This document shows, one piece after another, positions 39,166 to 50,857 of a stretch of DNA of 64,000 nt. The first letter of the stretch is position 1. Each line of letters starts with the position of its first letter. The position numbers and the translations under genes were made by a program. This DNA comes from an uncultured Pelagibacteraceae bacterium (lineage in GTDB: Bacteria; Pseudomonadota; Alphaproteobacteria; Pelagibacterales; Pelagibacteraceae), in assembly GCA_902593905.1 (NCBI GenBank), contig CACJKF010000001.1, forward strand, positions 248,001 through 312,000, in the 5' to 3' direction. The notes beneath the pieces are model-generated. The model was not told where the DNA came from. It searched no databases and saw only the letters and a list, made by a program, of their open reading frames with translations.

Positions 39166-39242
39166 GCAGCAGTAGCTCAGTTGGTTAGAGCACTAGTTTG
39201 TGGAACTAGGGGTCGGTGGTTCGAATCCACCCTGCTGTACCA
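39166..39242 (+). tRNA. tRNA-His (anticodon GTG), CCA encoded, no G-1, A73
   Basis: GCAGCAGTAGCTCAGTTGGTTAGAGCACTAGTTTGTGGAACTAGGGGTCGGTGGTTCGAATCCACCCTGCTGTACCA folds as cloverleaf. Confidence 0.97.
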
Positions 39243-39246
39243 AAAA

Positions 39247-40581
39247 ATGACAAAAGAAAAAAATAACAAACCTTCAAAAGAACTTCCATTAGGGTTTGTA
39301 GACAGGCAAGAAAAAGAATTATTAGTTCGCGATTTTATAATTTCTAATATTAAAGAAGTTATGATCAAGTATGGTTTTCAATATCTTGAAACGCCAAGCT
39401 TTGAATACTCAGACAGTATCGGTAAATTTTTGCCTGATAAAGATAGACCTGATGAAGGCGTATTTTCATTTAAGGATGAAAATAAGTGGCTCTCTCTTAG
39501 ATATGATTTGACAGCTCCATTAGCAAGATATGTAGCAAAAAATTATTTAGAAATTCCAAAACCATTTAAGAGGTATCAACTAGGAACTGTTTGGAGAAAC
39601 GAGAAACCTGGCCCAGGAAGATTTAGAGAATTCTTACAATTTGATGCAGATTATGTTGGAACAAAAAGTTTACAAGCGGATGCCGAATTGTGTGTCATGA
39701 TTTCAGAAATTCTAGAAAAATGTGGTCTTGCGAAGTCAGAGTATATAATCAAAATCTCATCAAGAAAAATCACTGAAAAATTATTTAAAAAAATAAACAT
39801 AAGTGATAGTCAACAAAAGCTTACTACTCTTAGAGCTCTTGATAAAATCGATAGACTTGGTTGGGGTGGAGTTAAAGAATTATTAGGCAAAGGTAGAAAA
39901 GATAAATCCGGTGATTTTACGAAGGGTGCAAATTTAAAATCAAAGGACATTGAGACAATAGAAGAAACACTTAAGAAAAATTCCCCTGAGTCAGAGGATT
40001 TATTAGAGATATTTAAAATTTTTGAAGATTATAATTTCAATAATTTTGAATTTGATCCATCAATTATTAGAGGGTTGGAATATTACACCGGAGCAATATT
40101 TGAGGTTAACTTAAAATTTGACGTTACAAATAATAAAGGACAGGTAATTCAATTTGGTTCAATAGGTGGTGGAGGGAGATACGACAATTTAGTAAATAAT
40201 TTTGGCAACTTTGACGCTCCAGCCACAGGTATATCAATTGGATTAGATCGATTGGTTTATGCTTTAATGCAAAAAAAAGAATTTAAAGTGAAACAATCTA
40301 AACCTGTTGTGATTTGTGTTTTTGATAAAAATTCAATGAAAGAATACATAAATGTACAAACGATATTAAGAAAAGGTGGCGTTAGTGCAGAAATTTATCC
40401 TGGAGAGAATAAATTAAAAAAACAAATGGAGTATGCAAATAAGATTAAATCCCCAGCCGTTATTTTATATGGTGAGAATGAGATAAAAACAGGTAAACCA
40501 ACTTTAAGAAATCTGAGTTCAGGAGAGGAAAAATCAATTGAAATTAAAGACTTAGTTTATGAAATCAAAAAAATTATCTGA
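39247..40581 (+). CDS. hisS: histidine--tRNA ligase
   Basis: LRYDLTAPLARY, VWRNEKPGPGRFREFLQFDADYVG, RGLEYYTGAIFEV, GGGGRYDNL; start ATG 39247 (track start 39181 lies inside the tRNA). Confidence 0.95.
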   Translation: MTKEKNNKPSKELPLGFVDRQEKELLVRDFIISNIKEVMIKYGFQYLETPSFEYSDSIGKFLPDKDRPDEGVFSFKDENKWLSLRYDLTAPLARYVAKNYLEIPKPFKRYQLGTVWRNEKPGPGRFREFLQFDADYVGTKSLQADAELCVMISEILEKCGLAKSEYIIKISSRKITEKLFKKINISDSQQKLTTLRALDKIDRLGWGGVKELLGKGRKDKSGDFTKGANLKSKDIETIEETLKKNSPESEDLLEIFKIFEDYNFNNFEFDPSIIRGLEYYTGAIFEVNLKFDVTNNKGQVIQFGSIGGGGRYDNLVNNFGNFDAPATGISIGLDRLVYALMQKKEFKVKQSKPVVICVFDKNSMKEYINVQTILRKGGVSAEIYPGENKLKKQMEYANKIKSPAVILYGENEIKTGKPTLRNLSSGEEKSIEIKDLVYEIKKII

Positions 40582-41596
40582 AACTATAATAAAAACTTTT
40601 AAGGGCAATGGTTTTGTTTTATCTGAACCTGATGTTCTTTTAGACTCAGATTATATCATTGAGAGATCTGGAGAAAAATTTAGAAGTTCAATACTTACCT
40701 TCGAAAGAGAAGATGGAAAAATGATGTGCTTAAGACCAGATTTAACAGTAGCTTCATGTATAAGTTTTTTGCAAAAAAAAACTTCTTCTAAAATTTATTA
40801 TTCTGGACAAGCATACAGAAGGTCAAATAACAAAGCCACGAATTTTATTAACGATCAATTGGGTATTGAAATCTTAGGTTCAAAAAATCAAATACAAGAC
40901 GATTTTAAAGTAATAAGCACCATTTTAAGTTCAATAAAAAAGATTAAAAGAAAAAATATTCAAATTAAAGTAGGAGATATAAATTTATTTAAAAGTTTAA
41001 TAAATGCTTTAGATATGCCTGAAAGATGGAAGTTAAGACTGATAAGACACTTCTGGAGACCAAATTATTTTGAAGAACTATTAAAAAGATTAGAAAAAAA
41101 TACAGATATTGATGCAATTACTTTTGATACAGATAAAAAAAGATTTTATGAAATGAAAAAAAGAGATCAAAATAAAATAGTTGCCGGAAGATCTATATCA
41201 GAAATACTAAAAAGATTTGACAAAAAAATTAAAGATCCGAGATCTTTTGCAGATGGAAAAAAAATAGTAAAAATTATCAAATCTTTTTTAAATATAAACT
41301 GCAAACTTTCAGAACTTGAGGAAAAGCTATTAGATTTTGCAAAAAAAAATAAGTTAAAAAAAAATATATTTAAAGACTTTAAATCAATTCTTAATTTAAA
41401 AAAACTTAATCAAGATATTAACTTCATCGCAAATTTTGGCAGAGATGTAGAATATTATACTGGAATTGTGTTTGAAGTGTTCTCAAGAAAAAAAGAAATT
41501 GCTAGGGGAGGCCGTTATGACGACTTACTTAAAAGTCTAGGAGCTAAAAAAAATATTCCAGCTGTTGGTGCTGCAATAAACTTAAAAAATATATGA
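40559..41596 (+). CDS. hisZ: ATP phosphoribosyltransferase regulatory subunit (HisRS paralog)
   Basis: HisRS-like catalytic fold (LRPDLTVASCI, YYSGQAYRRS, GRDVEYYTGIVFEVF, GGRYDDLLKSLG) between hisS and short-form hisG. Confidence 0.87.
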   Translation: MKSKKLSETIIKTFKGNGFVLSEPDVLLDSDYIIERSGEKFRSSILTFEREDGKMMCLRPDLTVASCISFLQKKTSSKIYYSGQAYRRSNNKATNFINDQLGIEILGSKNQIQDDFKVISTILSSIKKIKRKNIQIKVGDINLFKSLINALDMPERWKLRLIRHFWRPNYFEELLKRLEKNTDIDAITFDTDKKRFYEMKKRDQNKIVAGRSISEILKRFDKKIKDPRSFADGKKIVKIIKSFLNINCKLSELEEKLLDFAKKNKLKKNIFKDFKSILNLKKLNQDINFIANFGRDVEYYTGIVFEVFSRKKEIARGGRYDDLLKSLGAKKNIPAVGAAINLKNI

Positions 41597-42270
41597 AAAA
41601 TTTAATTACTATAGGCTTGCCTAGTAAAGGAAGATTAAAGGATAAAGCAATATCATTTTTTAATGGTAGAGGATATAAGATTTTACAAAGTGAAAAAGAA
41701 AGAAATTATTTTGGGACTATCAAAAATAATTCTAACATTAAGATTATTTTTCTTCACGCAAAAGAAATTATTCAAAGATTAGGAGACGGAACTCTTGATG
41801 TAGGTGTATCTGGTTTAGATCTATTAAAAGAGTCTGAAAAAAACTTACAGAATAAAATAAGTATTGAAAAAAAACTTGATTTTGGTAATGCCAACTTAGT
41901 TATTGCAGTGCCAGATGATTGGATAGATGTTCAGACTATTGCTGATCTTGAAGAAGTATCATTTGATATCAGATCTAAAAGAAATTCTAGATTGAGAGTG
42001 GCAACCAAATATCCAAATTTGACTAACGATTTTTTGATTTCTAAGGGAGTTACACAATATAAATTGATAAGCAGTCTCGGTGCTACAGAAACATATCCTT
42101 TTATAGGTTCTTCAGAAATAATTACTGATATTACATCTACTGGAAAAACTTTGGCTGACAATAATCTAAGAGTTCTTAAAGATGGGTTGATACTTAGCTC
42201 TAGAGCGTGTTTGTTTATTGCAAAAAAAAAGGCTGCGAAACTGCAGCCTTTTTTAAAATCTTTTGTGTGA
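41593..42270 (+). CDS. hisG: ATP phosphoribosyltransferase, short (HisZ-dependent) form
   Basis: IGLPSKGRLKDKAISFF, GDGTLDVGVSGLDLL, ITDITSTGKTLADNNL. Confidence 0.93.
   Translation: MKNLITIGLPSKGRLKDKAISFFNGRGYKILQSEKERNYFGTIKNNSNIKIIFLHAKEIIQRLGDGTLDVGVSGLDLLKESEKNLQNKISIEKKLDFGNANLVIAVPDDWIDVQTIADLEEVSFDIRSKRNSRLRVATKYPNLTNDFLISKGVTQYKLISSLGATETYPFIGSSEIITDITSTGKTLADNNLRVLKDGLILSSRACLFIAKKKAAKLQPFLKSFV
42225..42254. terminator. bidirectional intrinsic terminator hairpin inside the hisG 3' coding end
   Basis: AAAAAAGGCTGC GAAACT GCAGCCTTTTTT; about 22 nt downstream of the groEL stop on the minus strand. Confidence 0.8.
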
Positions 42271-42276
42271 GTGAAA

Positions 42277-44249
<1,973 letters not shown>

Positions 44250-44284
44250 ATGTATTTTCTCCTATAAATTTTTATGTAGTGTTG

Positions 44285-44312
44285 ATATGGTACTTTTTAA
44301 CTAGATTTCAAG
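44285..44312 (-). promoter_or_regulatory. candidate RpoH (sigma32-type) heat-shock promoter for groESL
   Basis: On minus strand CTTGAA-16-CCATAT; no CIRCE inverted repeat seen. Confidence 0.5.
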
Positions 44313-44383
44313 AGGCAAATATCATTAAAAAGGCCTTAAAATACTGTACTTTATGACTATTAAGAGGAGATAATTAAAAAAAA

Positions 44384-45190
44384 TTGAAAGAACTAAAACA
44401 TTTATCAGATATATATAAAAACTATGAGACCTTCATAATTGACCTATGGGGTGTAATTCACAATGGTGTAAAGCTTAATGCAAAAGCAATAGAAGCAATA
44501 GATCAATTAACTAACAATTCAAAAAAAATTGTTTTCGTATCAAACGCACCTAGACCTAGTTCAAAAGTGATAAATTTTTTATTGAAACTAAAAATGGACG
44601 TGAAATATCTTTCAAATGTAATGACTTCAGGTGAAGCAGCTATGCATGCAATAAATAGAAATAAGTTTGGAAAAACTTTTTTTCATTTAGGCCCCCCTAG
44701 AGATACCTCAGTATTTGAAAAAGTAAAAAATAATAGAGTTGATTTAGAAAGTTGTGATTTTATTTTATGCACTGGATTATTTGATGAATATGAAGATGAT
44801 CTTGAATATTACAAAAAATTTTTAGGTAATCATATTTCAAAAAAATTAGTTTGTACCAATCCAGACCTAACAGTTCATAGAGGTAATATCGAGGAACTTT
44901 GCGCAGGTTCGGTAGCAAAAGTATTCGAAGACCTCGGTGGAGAAGTAGTATACTTTGGAAAGCCTTATAAAGAAATTTATAATTTATGTTTTAATTCTAG
45001 TGAAAAAGTTTTAGCAATTGGTGATAATTTAAGAACTGATATCAAAGGAGCTAACAATTTAGACATAGATTGTATTTTTATATCTGAGGGTGTGCATCGA
45101 GATGAATATAAAAGTGTTTCAGAACTAGATGCACTTTTAAAAAAATACAAAGTAAAAGCAAATTTTTTTCAAAAAGAGCTACAATGGTAA
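44384..45190 (+). CDS. HAD superfamily hydrolase, class IIA (TIGR01459-like)
   Basis: DLWGVIHNGVKL, FVSNAPRPSSKV, NPDLTVHRG, FGKPYKEIYNL, AIGDNLRTDIKGAN; TTG start with upstream GAGGAG. Confidence 0.88.
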   Translation: MKELKHLSDIYKNYETFIIDLWGVIHNGVKLNAKAIEAIDQLTNNSKKIVFVSNAPRPSSKVINFLLKLKMDVKYLSNVMTSGEAAMHAINRNKFGKTFFHLGPPRDTSVFEKVKNNRVDLESCDFILCTGLFDEYEDDLEYYKKFLGNHISKKLVCTNPDLTVHRGNIEELCAGSVAKVFEDLGGEVVYFGKPYKEIYNLCFNSSEKVLAIGDNLRTDIKGANNLDIDCIFISEGVHRDEYKSVSELDALLKKYKVKANFFQKELQW

Positions 45191-46098
45191 TGAAAATTTA
45201 TAATAATGCGAATCTTAATCAAAAACACCAAAATGGTGTGATAGCTATAGGAAACTTCGATGGACTTCATCTTGGACACCAAAAAGTTATTAATCAAGCA
45301 AAATTGAAAGCTAATAAATATAATATCCCTTTTGGAGTTATGACATTTGAACCAGTTCCAGTAATGTTTTTTAGTAAAAAAAATAAAGATCATAGAATCA
45401 ACTCATTGAGACAAAAAAAAATACAGCTTAAAAATTATAAATTAGATTTCTTAATAATTATTAAATTTAATAAAAAGTTTTCTTCTTTAACAGCCCAGGA
45501 ATTTATAGAAAAAATAATTTATAAAAAAACAAAATGTAACTATTTATATGTAAGTAAAAATTTTAAATTTGGTTTTCAACGTCAAGGTAATATTAAAACT
45601 TTAAAAAAATTTGAAAAAAAATTTAATTATAAAAATATTGTTACAAGTCCATACAAAAAAAATGACAAGATTATTTCCTCCTCATTCATTAGAAAAAAGA
45701 TAAGAATGGGAAGTATTAAAATAGTAAACAAATTATTAAATCGCCTATGGTGTGTTGAAGGAAAAGTTATTAGGGGAAAAAAAAGGGGTCGAAAAATAGG
45801 TTTTCCTACTTGTAATATTAGTCTCAACAGCTACGTTGTACCAAAATTAGGAGTATACGCAGTTAAAGTCAATGGAAAGGGGTTTAGTAAAAATGGCATT
45901 GCGAATATAGGGTATAGACCGACTTTTAATGGAAAAAATTTATTATTAGAAACAAATATATTTGGAATTAATAAAAATTTATATAATAAAGAGATAAATG
46001 TTAATTTTAAAAAGTTTATAAGATCAGAAAAAAAATTTAAGAACCTTGAACATTTAAAAAAACAGATAAAACTTGATATAAAACAGGCTAAAAAATAG
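45184..46098 (+). CDS. ribF: bifunctional riboflavin kinase / FAD synthetase
   Basis: IGNFDGLHLGHQKVI, SSSFIRKKI, GRKIGFPTCNI, GIANIGYRPTF. Confidence 0.94.
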   Translation: MVMKIYNNANLNQKHQNGVIAIGNFDGLHLGHQKVINQAKLKANKYNIPFGVMTFEPVPVMFFSKKNKDHRINSLRQKKIQLKNYKLDFLIIIKFNKKFSSLTAQEFIEKIIYKKTKCNYLYVSKNFKFGFQRQGNIKTLKKFEKKFNYKNIVTSPYKKNDKIISSSFIRKKIRMGSIKIVNKLLNRLWCVEGKVIRGKKRGRKIGFPTCNISLNSYVVPKLGVYAVKVNGKGFSKNGIANIGYRPTFNGKNLLLETNIFGINKNLYNKEINVNFKKFIRSEKKFKNLEHLKKQIKLDIKQAKK

Positions 46099-46100
46099 AA

Positions 46101-48830
46101 ATGTCCAAAGATACTTTGCAATTACCTAAAACAGCTTTTTCCATGAAAGCCAGTTTGCCCATCAAAGAACCAGAAATATTAAAAAAGTGGGAAAAAAATA
46201 AAATATTTGAAAAACTAAGAAAGAGTTCTAAAGGAAAAGAAAAATTCATCTTACATGATGGTCCGCCCTATGCGAATGGCCACATACATATGGGCACTGC
46301 TCTTAATAAAATTTTAAAAGATATGATAACTCGTTTTCAACAGATGAATGGCAAAGACTCGGTTTATGTCCCAGGTTGGGATTGTCATGGTTTACCAATA
46401 GAATGGAAAATTGAGGAGCAATACAAAAAAAAGAAAAAGAATAAAGATGAAATTCCTATTAAAAATTTTAGACAAGAGTGCAGAGAGTTTGCAAAGAGTT
46501 GGATTGATGTACATATAAAAGAGTTTAAAAGACTTGGAGTAGTGGGAGATTTTGAAAATTATTATTCTACCATGAGTTATGAGGCTGAAGCACAAATAGT
46601 TAGAGAGTTAGGTAAATTTCTCCTAGATGGAAGTTTATATCAAGGATTTAAACCAGTTTTATGGTCAACAGTCGAGAAAACGGCTTTAGCCGATGCGGAG
46701 GTCGAGTATATGGATCATTCTTCAAATACAATATACGCTGCTTTTCCAATAAAAAAAACTGATAAAGATTTTTTAATAAATTCAAGTATTATTATTTGGA
46801 CAACAACTCCTTGGACAATACCAGCTAATAGGGCATTAGCATTCAACAGTAATATTGATTACTCAGTTTTAGAAATTGAGGATCTAGAATATTTTAAAGA
46901 TAAAAAAATTGTAGTAGCAAAAAATTTAATCGATTCAATTATAAAAGCATGTGGCATTAAAAAGTTTAATGAATTAAAAACTTTTAAAGGATCTGAGTTC
47001 AAGGGAACAATTTGTAGTCACCCATTTTCTAAAATGAATTTTGAATATGACGTACCAATGCTGGACGCTCAATTTGTAAATTTAGAACAAGGAACTGGTA
47101 TAGTACATTGCGCTCCAAGTCACGGACCAGATGATTTTAATTTATGTTTAAAAAATAATATTCCATCTCTATATACTGTTGATAGCTCAGGTCTTTATAC
47201 AGAAGAAGTTCCCTATTTTACTAATACTCACATTTTTAAAGCTGACCCAATAGTAATTGAAAAGTTAAAAGAACAAAATAAACTATTAAAAAATGATAAA
47301 CTCAATCATAGTTACCCTCACTCTTGGAGATCTAAGGCGCCTTTAATTTATCGAGCTACACCACAGTGGTTTATTTCAATGCAAAAAAATAACTTAAGAG
47401 ATAAGGCAATTAAAGCAATCAATGAAACAGTTTTCTACCCTAATAAAGGTAAAGATAGACTGTTATCTATGGTTGAAGGCAGACCAGATTGGTGTGTCTC
47501 AAGACAAAGAGTGTGGGGTGTTCCGCTACCTATATTTATTAATAAAAAAACTAAAGAACCTTTGAGAGATCAAAATGTGATCAATAGAATTGCAGAAATT
47601 TATGAAAAACAAGGATCTGATTGCTGGTTTACAGATGACCCAAAAATTTTTCTTGGCAGTGACTACGATCAAAAAGATTATGAAAAATTAAATGATATTG
47701 TAGAGGTGTGGTTTGATAGTGGTTCAACACATAGTTTTGTTCTGGAAAAAAGAAAAGATCTTAGATGGCCTGCAGACATGTATCTCGAAGGTTCAGACCA
47801 ACATAGGGGGTGGTTCCATTCTTCTCTTTTGGAATCCTGCGGAACTAGAGGTAAAGCTCCTTTTAAAAGTATCTTGTCTCATGGGTTTGTTGTCGATGGC
47901 AAAGGAGTAAAAATGTCCAAATCTTTAGGAAATGTTATATCCCCGGATGATATTCTTAAAAACTATGGAGCAGACATCCTTAGAGTATGGATAGCTGCAT
48001 CTGATTACGCCGAGGATATTAGGATTGATAAAAGCATTCTTGCACAACATGCCGAGTCTTATCGAAAAATCAGAAACACTTTTAGATTTTTACTTGGAAA
48101 TTTAAAAGATAATTTTGAAAAACAAGAATTTGAAAAAATCAACATTAAAGATTTAGATGAGCTTGAGCAATTTATTTTGCATAAATTGTCATTAATAAAT
48201 AAATCATTTAAAGAAAATTTAAAAAATTATAATTTTCATAAGCTATATAAAGAACTATTAAATTTTTGTACTTCAGATTTATCATCTTTTTATTTTGATA
48301 TAAGAAAAGATGTTTTATATTGCGATAGTGTTAGTTCAAAAAAAAGAAAAAATTGTGTTCTGATTATGAATGTAATTTTGGAAAGTTTATTGAAATGGTT
48401 TGCGCCCATTCTAGTATTCACCACTGAAGAAATTTATAATCTAGTGAGCAAACAAGATGACAGCATACATGAACACAGTTTTGTTGAGATCCCTGATAAT
48501 TGGATAAATGAAAAACTAAGTGACAAATGGACTAAGCTTTATAAAATAAAACAAGAAGCTAACATAGCCATTGAAGAAAAAAGATCAAATAAAATAATAG
48601 GCTCAAGTTTAGAGGCAGATCTACAGATCTCAACTGATGGAGAAAATCATAAATTATTTGAAGGATTAGATTTAGCTGAATATTTTATTACTTCTAAGGC
48701 CGTAAAAGTTATCTCTAAAAAAAAAGGAGAATTAAAAATCGAAGTAAAAAAAGCCGAAGGAAAAAAATGTCCAAGATGTTGGAAAATTTTAGAAAAAAAA
48801 TGTGAACGTTGTGCAAATGCAGTAAATTAA
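46101..48830 (+). CDS. ileS: isoleucine--tRNA ligase
   Basis: DGPPYANGHIHMGTALNKILKD, PGWDCHGLPIEWKIEE, KMSKSLGNVISP, C-terminal zinc motif CPRCWKILEKKCERC. Confidence 0.97.
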   Translation: MSKDTLQLPKTAFSMKASLPIKEPEILKKWEKNKIFEKLRKSSKGKEKFILHDGPPYANGHIHMGTALNKILKDMITRFQQMNGKDSVYVPGWDCHGLPIEWKIEEQYKKKKKNKDEIPIKNFRQECREFAKSWIDVHIKEFKRLGVVGDFENYYSTMSYEAEAQIVRELGKFLLDGSLYQGFKPVLWSTVEKTALADAEVEYMDHSSNTIYAAFPIKKTDKDFLINSSIIIWTTTPWTIPANRALAFNSNIDYSVLEIEDLEYFKDKKIVVAKNLIDSIIKACGIKKFNELKTFKGSEFKGTICSHPFSKMNFEYDVPMLDAQFVNLEQGTGIVHCAPSHGPDDFNLCLKNNIPSLYTVDSSGLYTEEVPYFTNTHIFKADPIVIEKLKEQNKLLKNDKLNHSYPHSWRSKAPLIYRATPQWFISMQKNNLRDKAIKAINETVFYPNKGKDRLLSMVEGRPDWCVSRQRVWGVPLPIFINKKTKEPLRDQNVINRIAEIYEKQGSDCWFTDDPKIFLGSDYDQKDYEKLNDIVEVWFDSGSTHSFVLEKRKDLRWPADMYLEGSDQHRGWFHSSLLESCGTRGKAPFKSILSHGFVVDGKGVKMSKSLGNVISPDDILKNYGADILRVWIAASDYAEDIRIDKSILAQHAESYRKIRNTFRFLLGNLKDNFEKQEFEKINIKDLDELEQFILHKLSLINKSFKENLKNYNFHKLYKELLNFCTSDLSSFYFDIRKDVLYCDSVSSKKRKNCVLIMNVILESLLKWFAPILVFTTEEIYNLVSKQDDSIHEHSFVEIPDNWINEKLSDKWTKLYKIKQEANIAIEEKRSNKIIGSSLEADLQISTDGENHKLFEGLDLAEYFITSKAVKVISKKKGELKIEVKKAEGKKCPRCWKILEKKCERCANAVN

Positions 48831-48836
48831 AATACA

Positions 48837-49337
48837 ATGAATTTGAATGAAAAAATTAGTCTTGGTAAAAATAATTTAATTCATAAATCAAATATATTAT
48901 TTTTCTTATCTATTATATTTTTTTTTACAATCGATAGACTTTCAAAATTTAAGATAGTTAATGACATAAACGAAACGTATTTTTATATAAATGATTTTTT
49001 AAACATAAATTTAATATGGAATACTGGTATTGGATTTGGACTGTTTAGTTTTCAAGATAATTTTTTTTATAATATAATTACATTGCTTATTAGTTTTTTA
49101 ATATTGGTATTATTTTATGTAGCTTTAAAATCGGATAAATATGATAAATTTTTCCTATCTATAATTTTGGGTGGAGCTCTCGGAAATTTTTTTGATAGGA
49201 TCTTTTATAAAGCAGTACCGGATTTTATAGACTTGCATTATAAAGATTTGCACTGGTTTACATTTAATGTCGCTGATATATGTATTACATTAGGGATAAT
49301 ATCTTTTTTAATCAAAGGATTTCTTGTAAAAAAATAA
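48837..49337 (+). CDS. lspA: lipoprotein signal peptidase
   Basis: DRLSKF, NTGIGFGLF, GALGNFFDRI, FNVADICITLG. Confidence 0.94.
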   Translation: MNLNEKISLGKNNLIHKSNILFFLSIIFFFTIDRLSKFKIVNDINETYFYINDFLNINLIWNTGIGFGLFSFQDNFFYNIITLLISFLILVLFYVALKSDKYDKFFLSIILGGALGNFFDRIFYKAVPDFIDLHYKDLHWFTFNVADICITLGIISFLIKGFLVKK

Positions 49338-49340
49338 CTA

Positions 49341-49646
49341 ATGAAAAATCTTTACTATTTATTTTTAATTTTAATTTTTACCAGTTCATGTGGAGCAATG
49401 AAAGATGCTGGAAGTGTTTTAAGAAATGAAAAAAAAACAACGACAGATGAATTTTTAGTTAAAAAAAAGCAACCATTGGTTTTACCCCCCGATTATAAAA
49501 AACTTCCAGAACCTGACTCAATTTCTAAAGAAGAAATAAGTGATGAAAAAAAATTAAAAAAAATTTTAAAAGCACCAAACGAAGAAAATTCCAATAAAAA
49601 TTACTCTTCTTTTGAAGAGCAAATTTTAGAAAAAATTAGAAAGTGA
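49341..49646 (+). CDS. DUF3035-type alphaproteobacterial lipoprotein
   Basis: Lipobox FTSSC, DEFLVKKKQPLVLPPDYKKLPEP; downstream of lspA. Confidence 0.8.
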   Translation: MKNLYYLFLILIFTSSCGAMKDAGSVLRNEKKTTTDEFLVKKKQPLVLPPDYKKLPEPDSISKEEISDEKKLKKILKAPNEENSNKNYSSFEEQILEKIRK

Positions 49647-50857
49647 ATAAATCAAATATAATAATAAGTAATATATTTAAATCTGGTAAAATTAACAAAT
49701 CTTTTAAAAAAAAATTAAATAAGAAATTTTATAAAGAAATATCCAAAATAGAAAATAAATTTAAAAATTCAAAATCATTCTTTAACATTTTCAGCGAAAA
49801 CTATAAATTTAATTTTAATTTAAAAAATTTAGAAAAATTTAATAAATTTAATTCAATTGCAATTATAGGAATGGGTGGTTCAATATTGGGCTCAAAAGCT
49901 ATTTATGGATTTTTGAAAGATAAAATTAAAAAAGATATATTTTTTTTTGACAATATAGATATTAAAAAAATCAATGATTTTAAAAAGAGTAAAACAATAA
50001 AAAAAACACTTTTTTTAATAATTTCAAAATCAGGAAATACTACCGAAACAATATCTAATCTTTTATTCTTAAAAATATTAAAAAAACAATCAAAAAAAAT
50101 CATCATAATCTCTGAAAAAAAGGATAATTTTTTATATAAAATATCAAAAAAACTAAATTTATTTTATATTGAACATAAATCTTTTGTAGGAGGGAGATTT
50201 TCTGTTTTAAGCGAGGTTGGATTAATCCCAGCTTTACTAATGGGGATTAATATTAAAAAATTGAGAAAAAATTTAAAAAAATACTTAAGTAAAAGAAATA
50301 AACTAATTTTAAGAAATAGCGCAATATGCTTAGCAAATATTCTATATAAAAAGAAAAAAAATAACTTAATTTTTTTAAATTACGTTCCTCAAATTGAAAA
50401 CTTCTTATTTTGGTGTCAACAGCTTATAGCGGAAAGTTTAGGAAAAAATGGGAAAGGATTTTTACCAGTGATTTCAAATACTCCAAAAGATCATCATAGC
50501 TTACTACAATTATATTTAGATGGCCCAAAGGATAAAATATTTCAAATTTTCAACATCAACGAAAAATCAAAATCCAAAATAAATGTAAAAAAATATGATA
50601 AAGAAAATTATTTAAAAAATAAAACTTTAGAAAAAATTAAAAATGCTCAAAAAGAAGCTTTAAAAAATACTTTTTTAAAAAATAATATTACTTTCAGAGA
50701 AATTTACATAAAATCACTTAATGAAGAAGTTTTAGGTGAATTATTTTCATATTTTATTTTAGAAACAATTGTTGTTGGTAAATTAATAAACGTAAATCCT
50801 TTTGATCAACCAGCTGTAGAGCAAGTTAAAATTAATACCAAAAAAATACTTAATTAA
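49643..50857 (+). CDS. pgi: glucose-6-phosphate isomerase
   Basis: IIGMGGSILGSKAIYGFL, ISKSGNTTETISNLLFL, GGRFSVLSEVGLIPALLMG, NPFDQPAVEQVK; GTG start. Confidence 0.88.
   Translation: MNKSNIIISNIFKSGKINKSFKKKLNKKFYKEISKIENKFKNSKSFFNIFSENYKFNFNLKNLEKFNKFNSIAIIGMGGSILGSKAIYGFLKDKIKKDIFFFDNIDIKKINDFKKSKTIKKTLFLIISKSGNTTETISNLLFLKILKKQSKKIIIISEKKDNFLYKISKKLNLFYIEHKSFVGGRFSVLSEVGLIPALLMGINIKKLRKNLKKYLSKRNKLILRNSAICLANILYKKKKNNLIFLNYVPQIENFLFWCQQLIAESLGKNGKGFLPVISNTPKDHHSLLQLYLDGPKDKIFQIFNINEKSKSKINVKKYDKENYLKNKTLEKIKNAQKEALKNTFLKNNITFREIYIKSLNEEVLGELFSYFILETIVVGKLINVNPFDQPAVEQVKINTKKILN

Noticed and set aside
39181-39246. N-terminal extension of hisS in the ORF track
   Set aside because: It translates the tRNA-His gene body; the true start is ATG 39247.
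39177-39368. 63-aa minus-strand ORF across tRNA-His
   Set aside because: Antisense of a tRNA gene and hisS 5' end, a common false ORF call.
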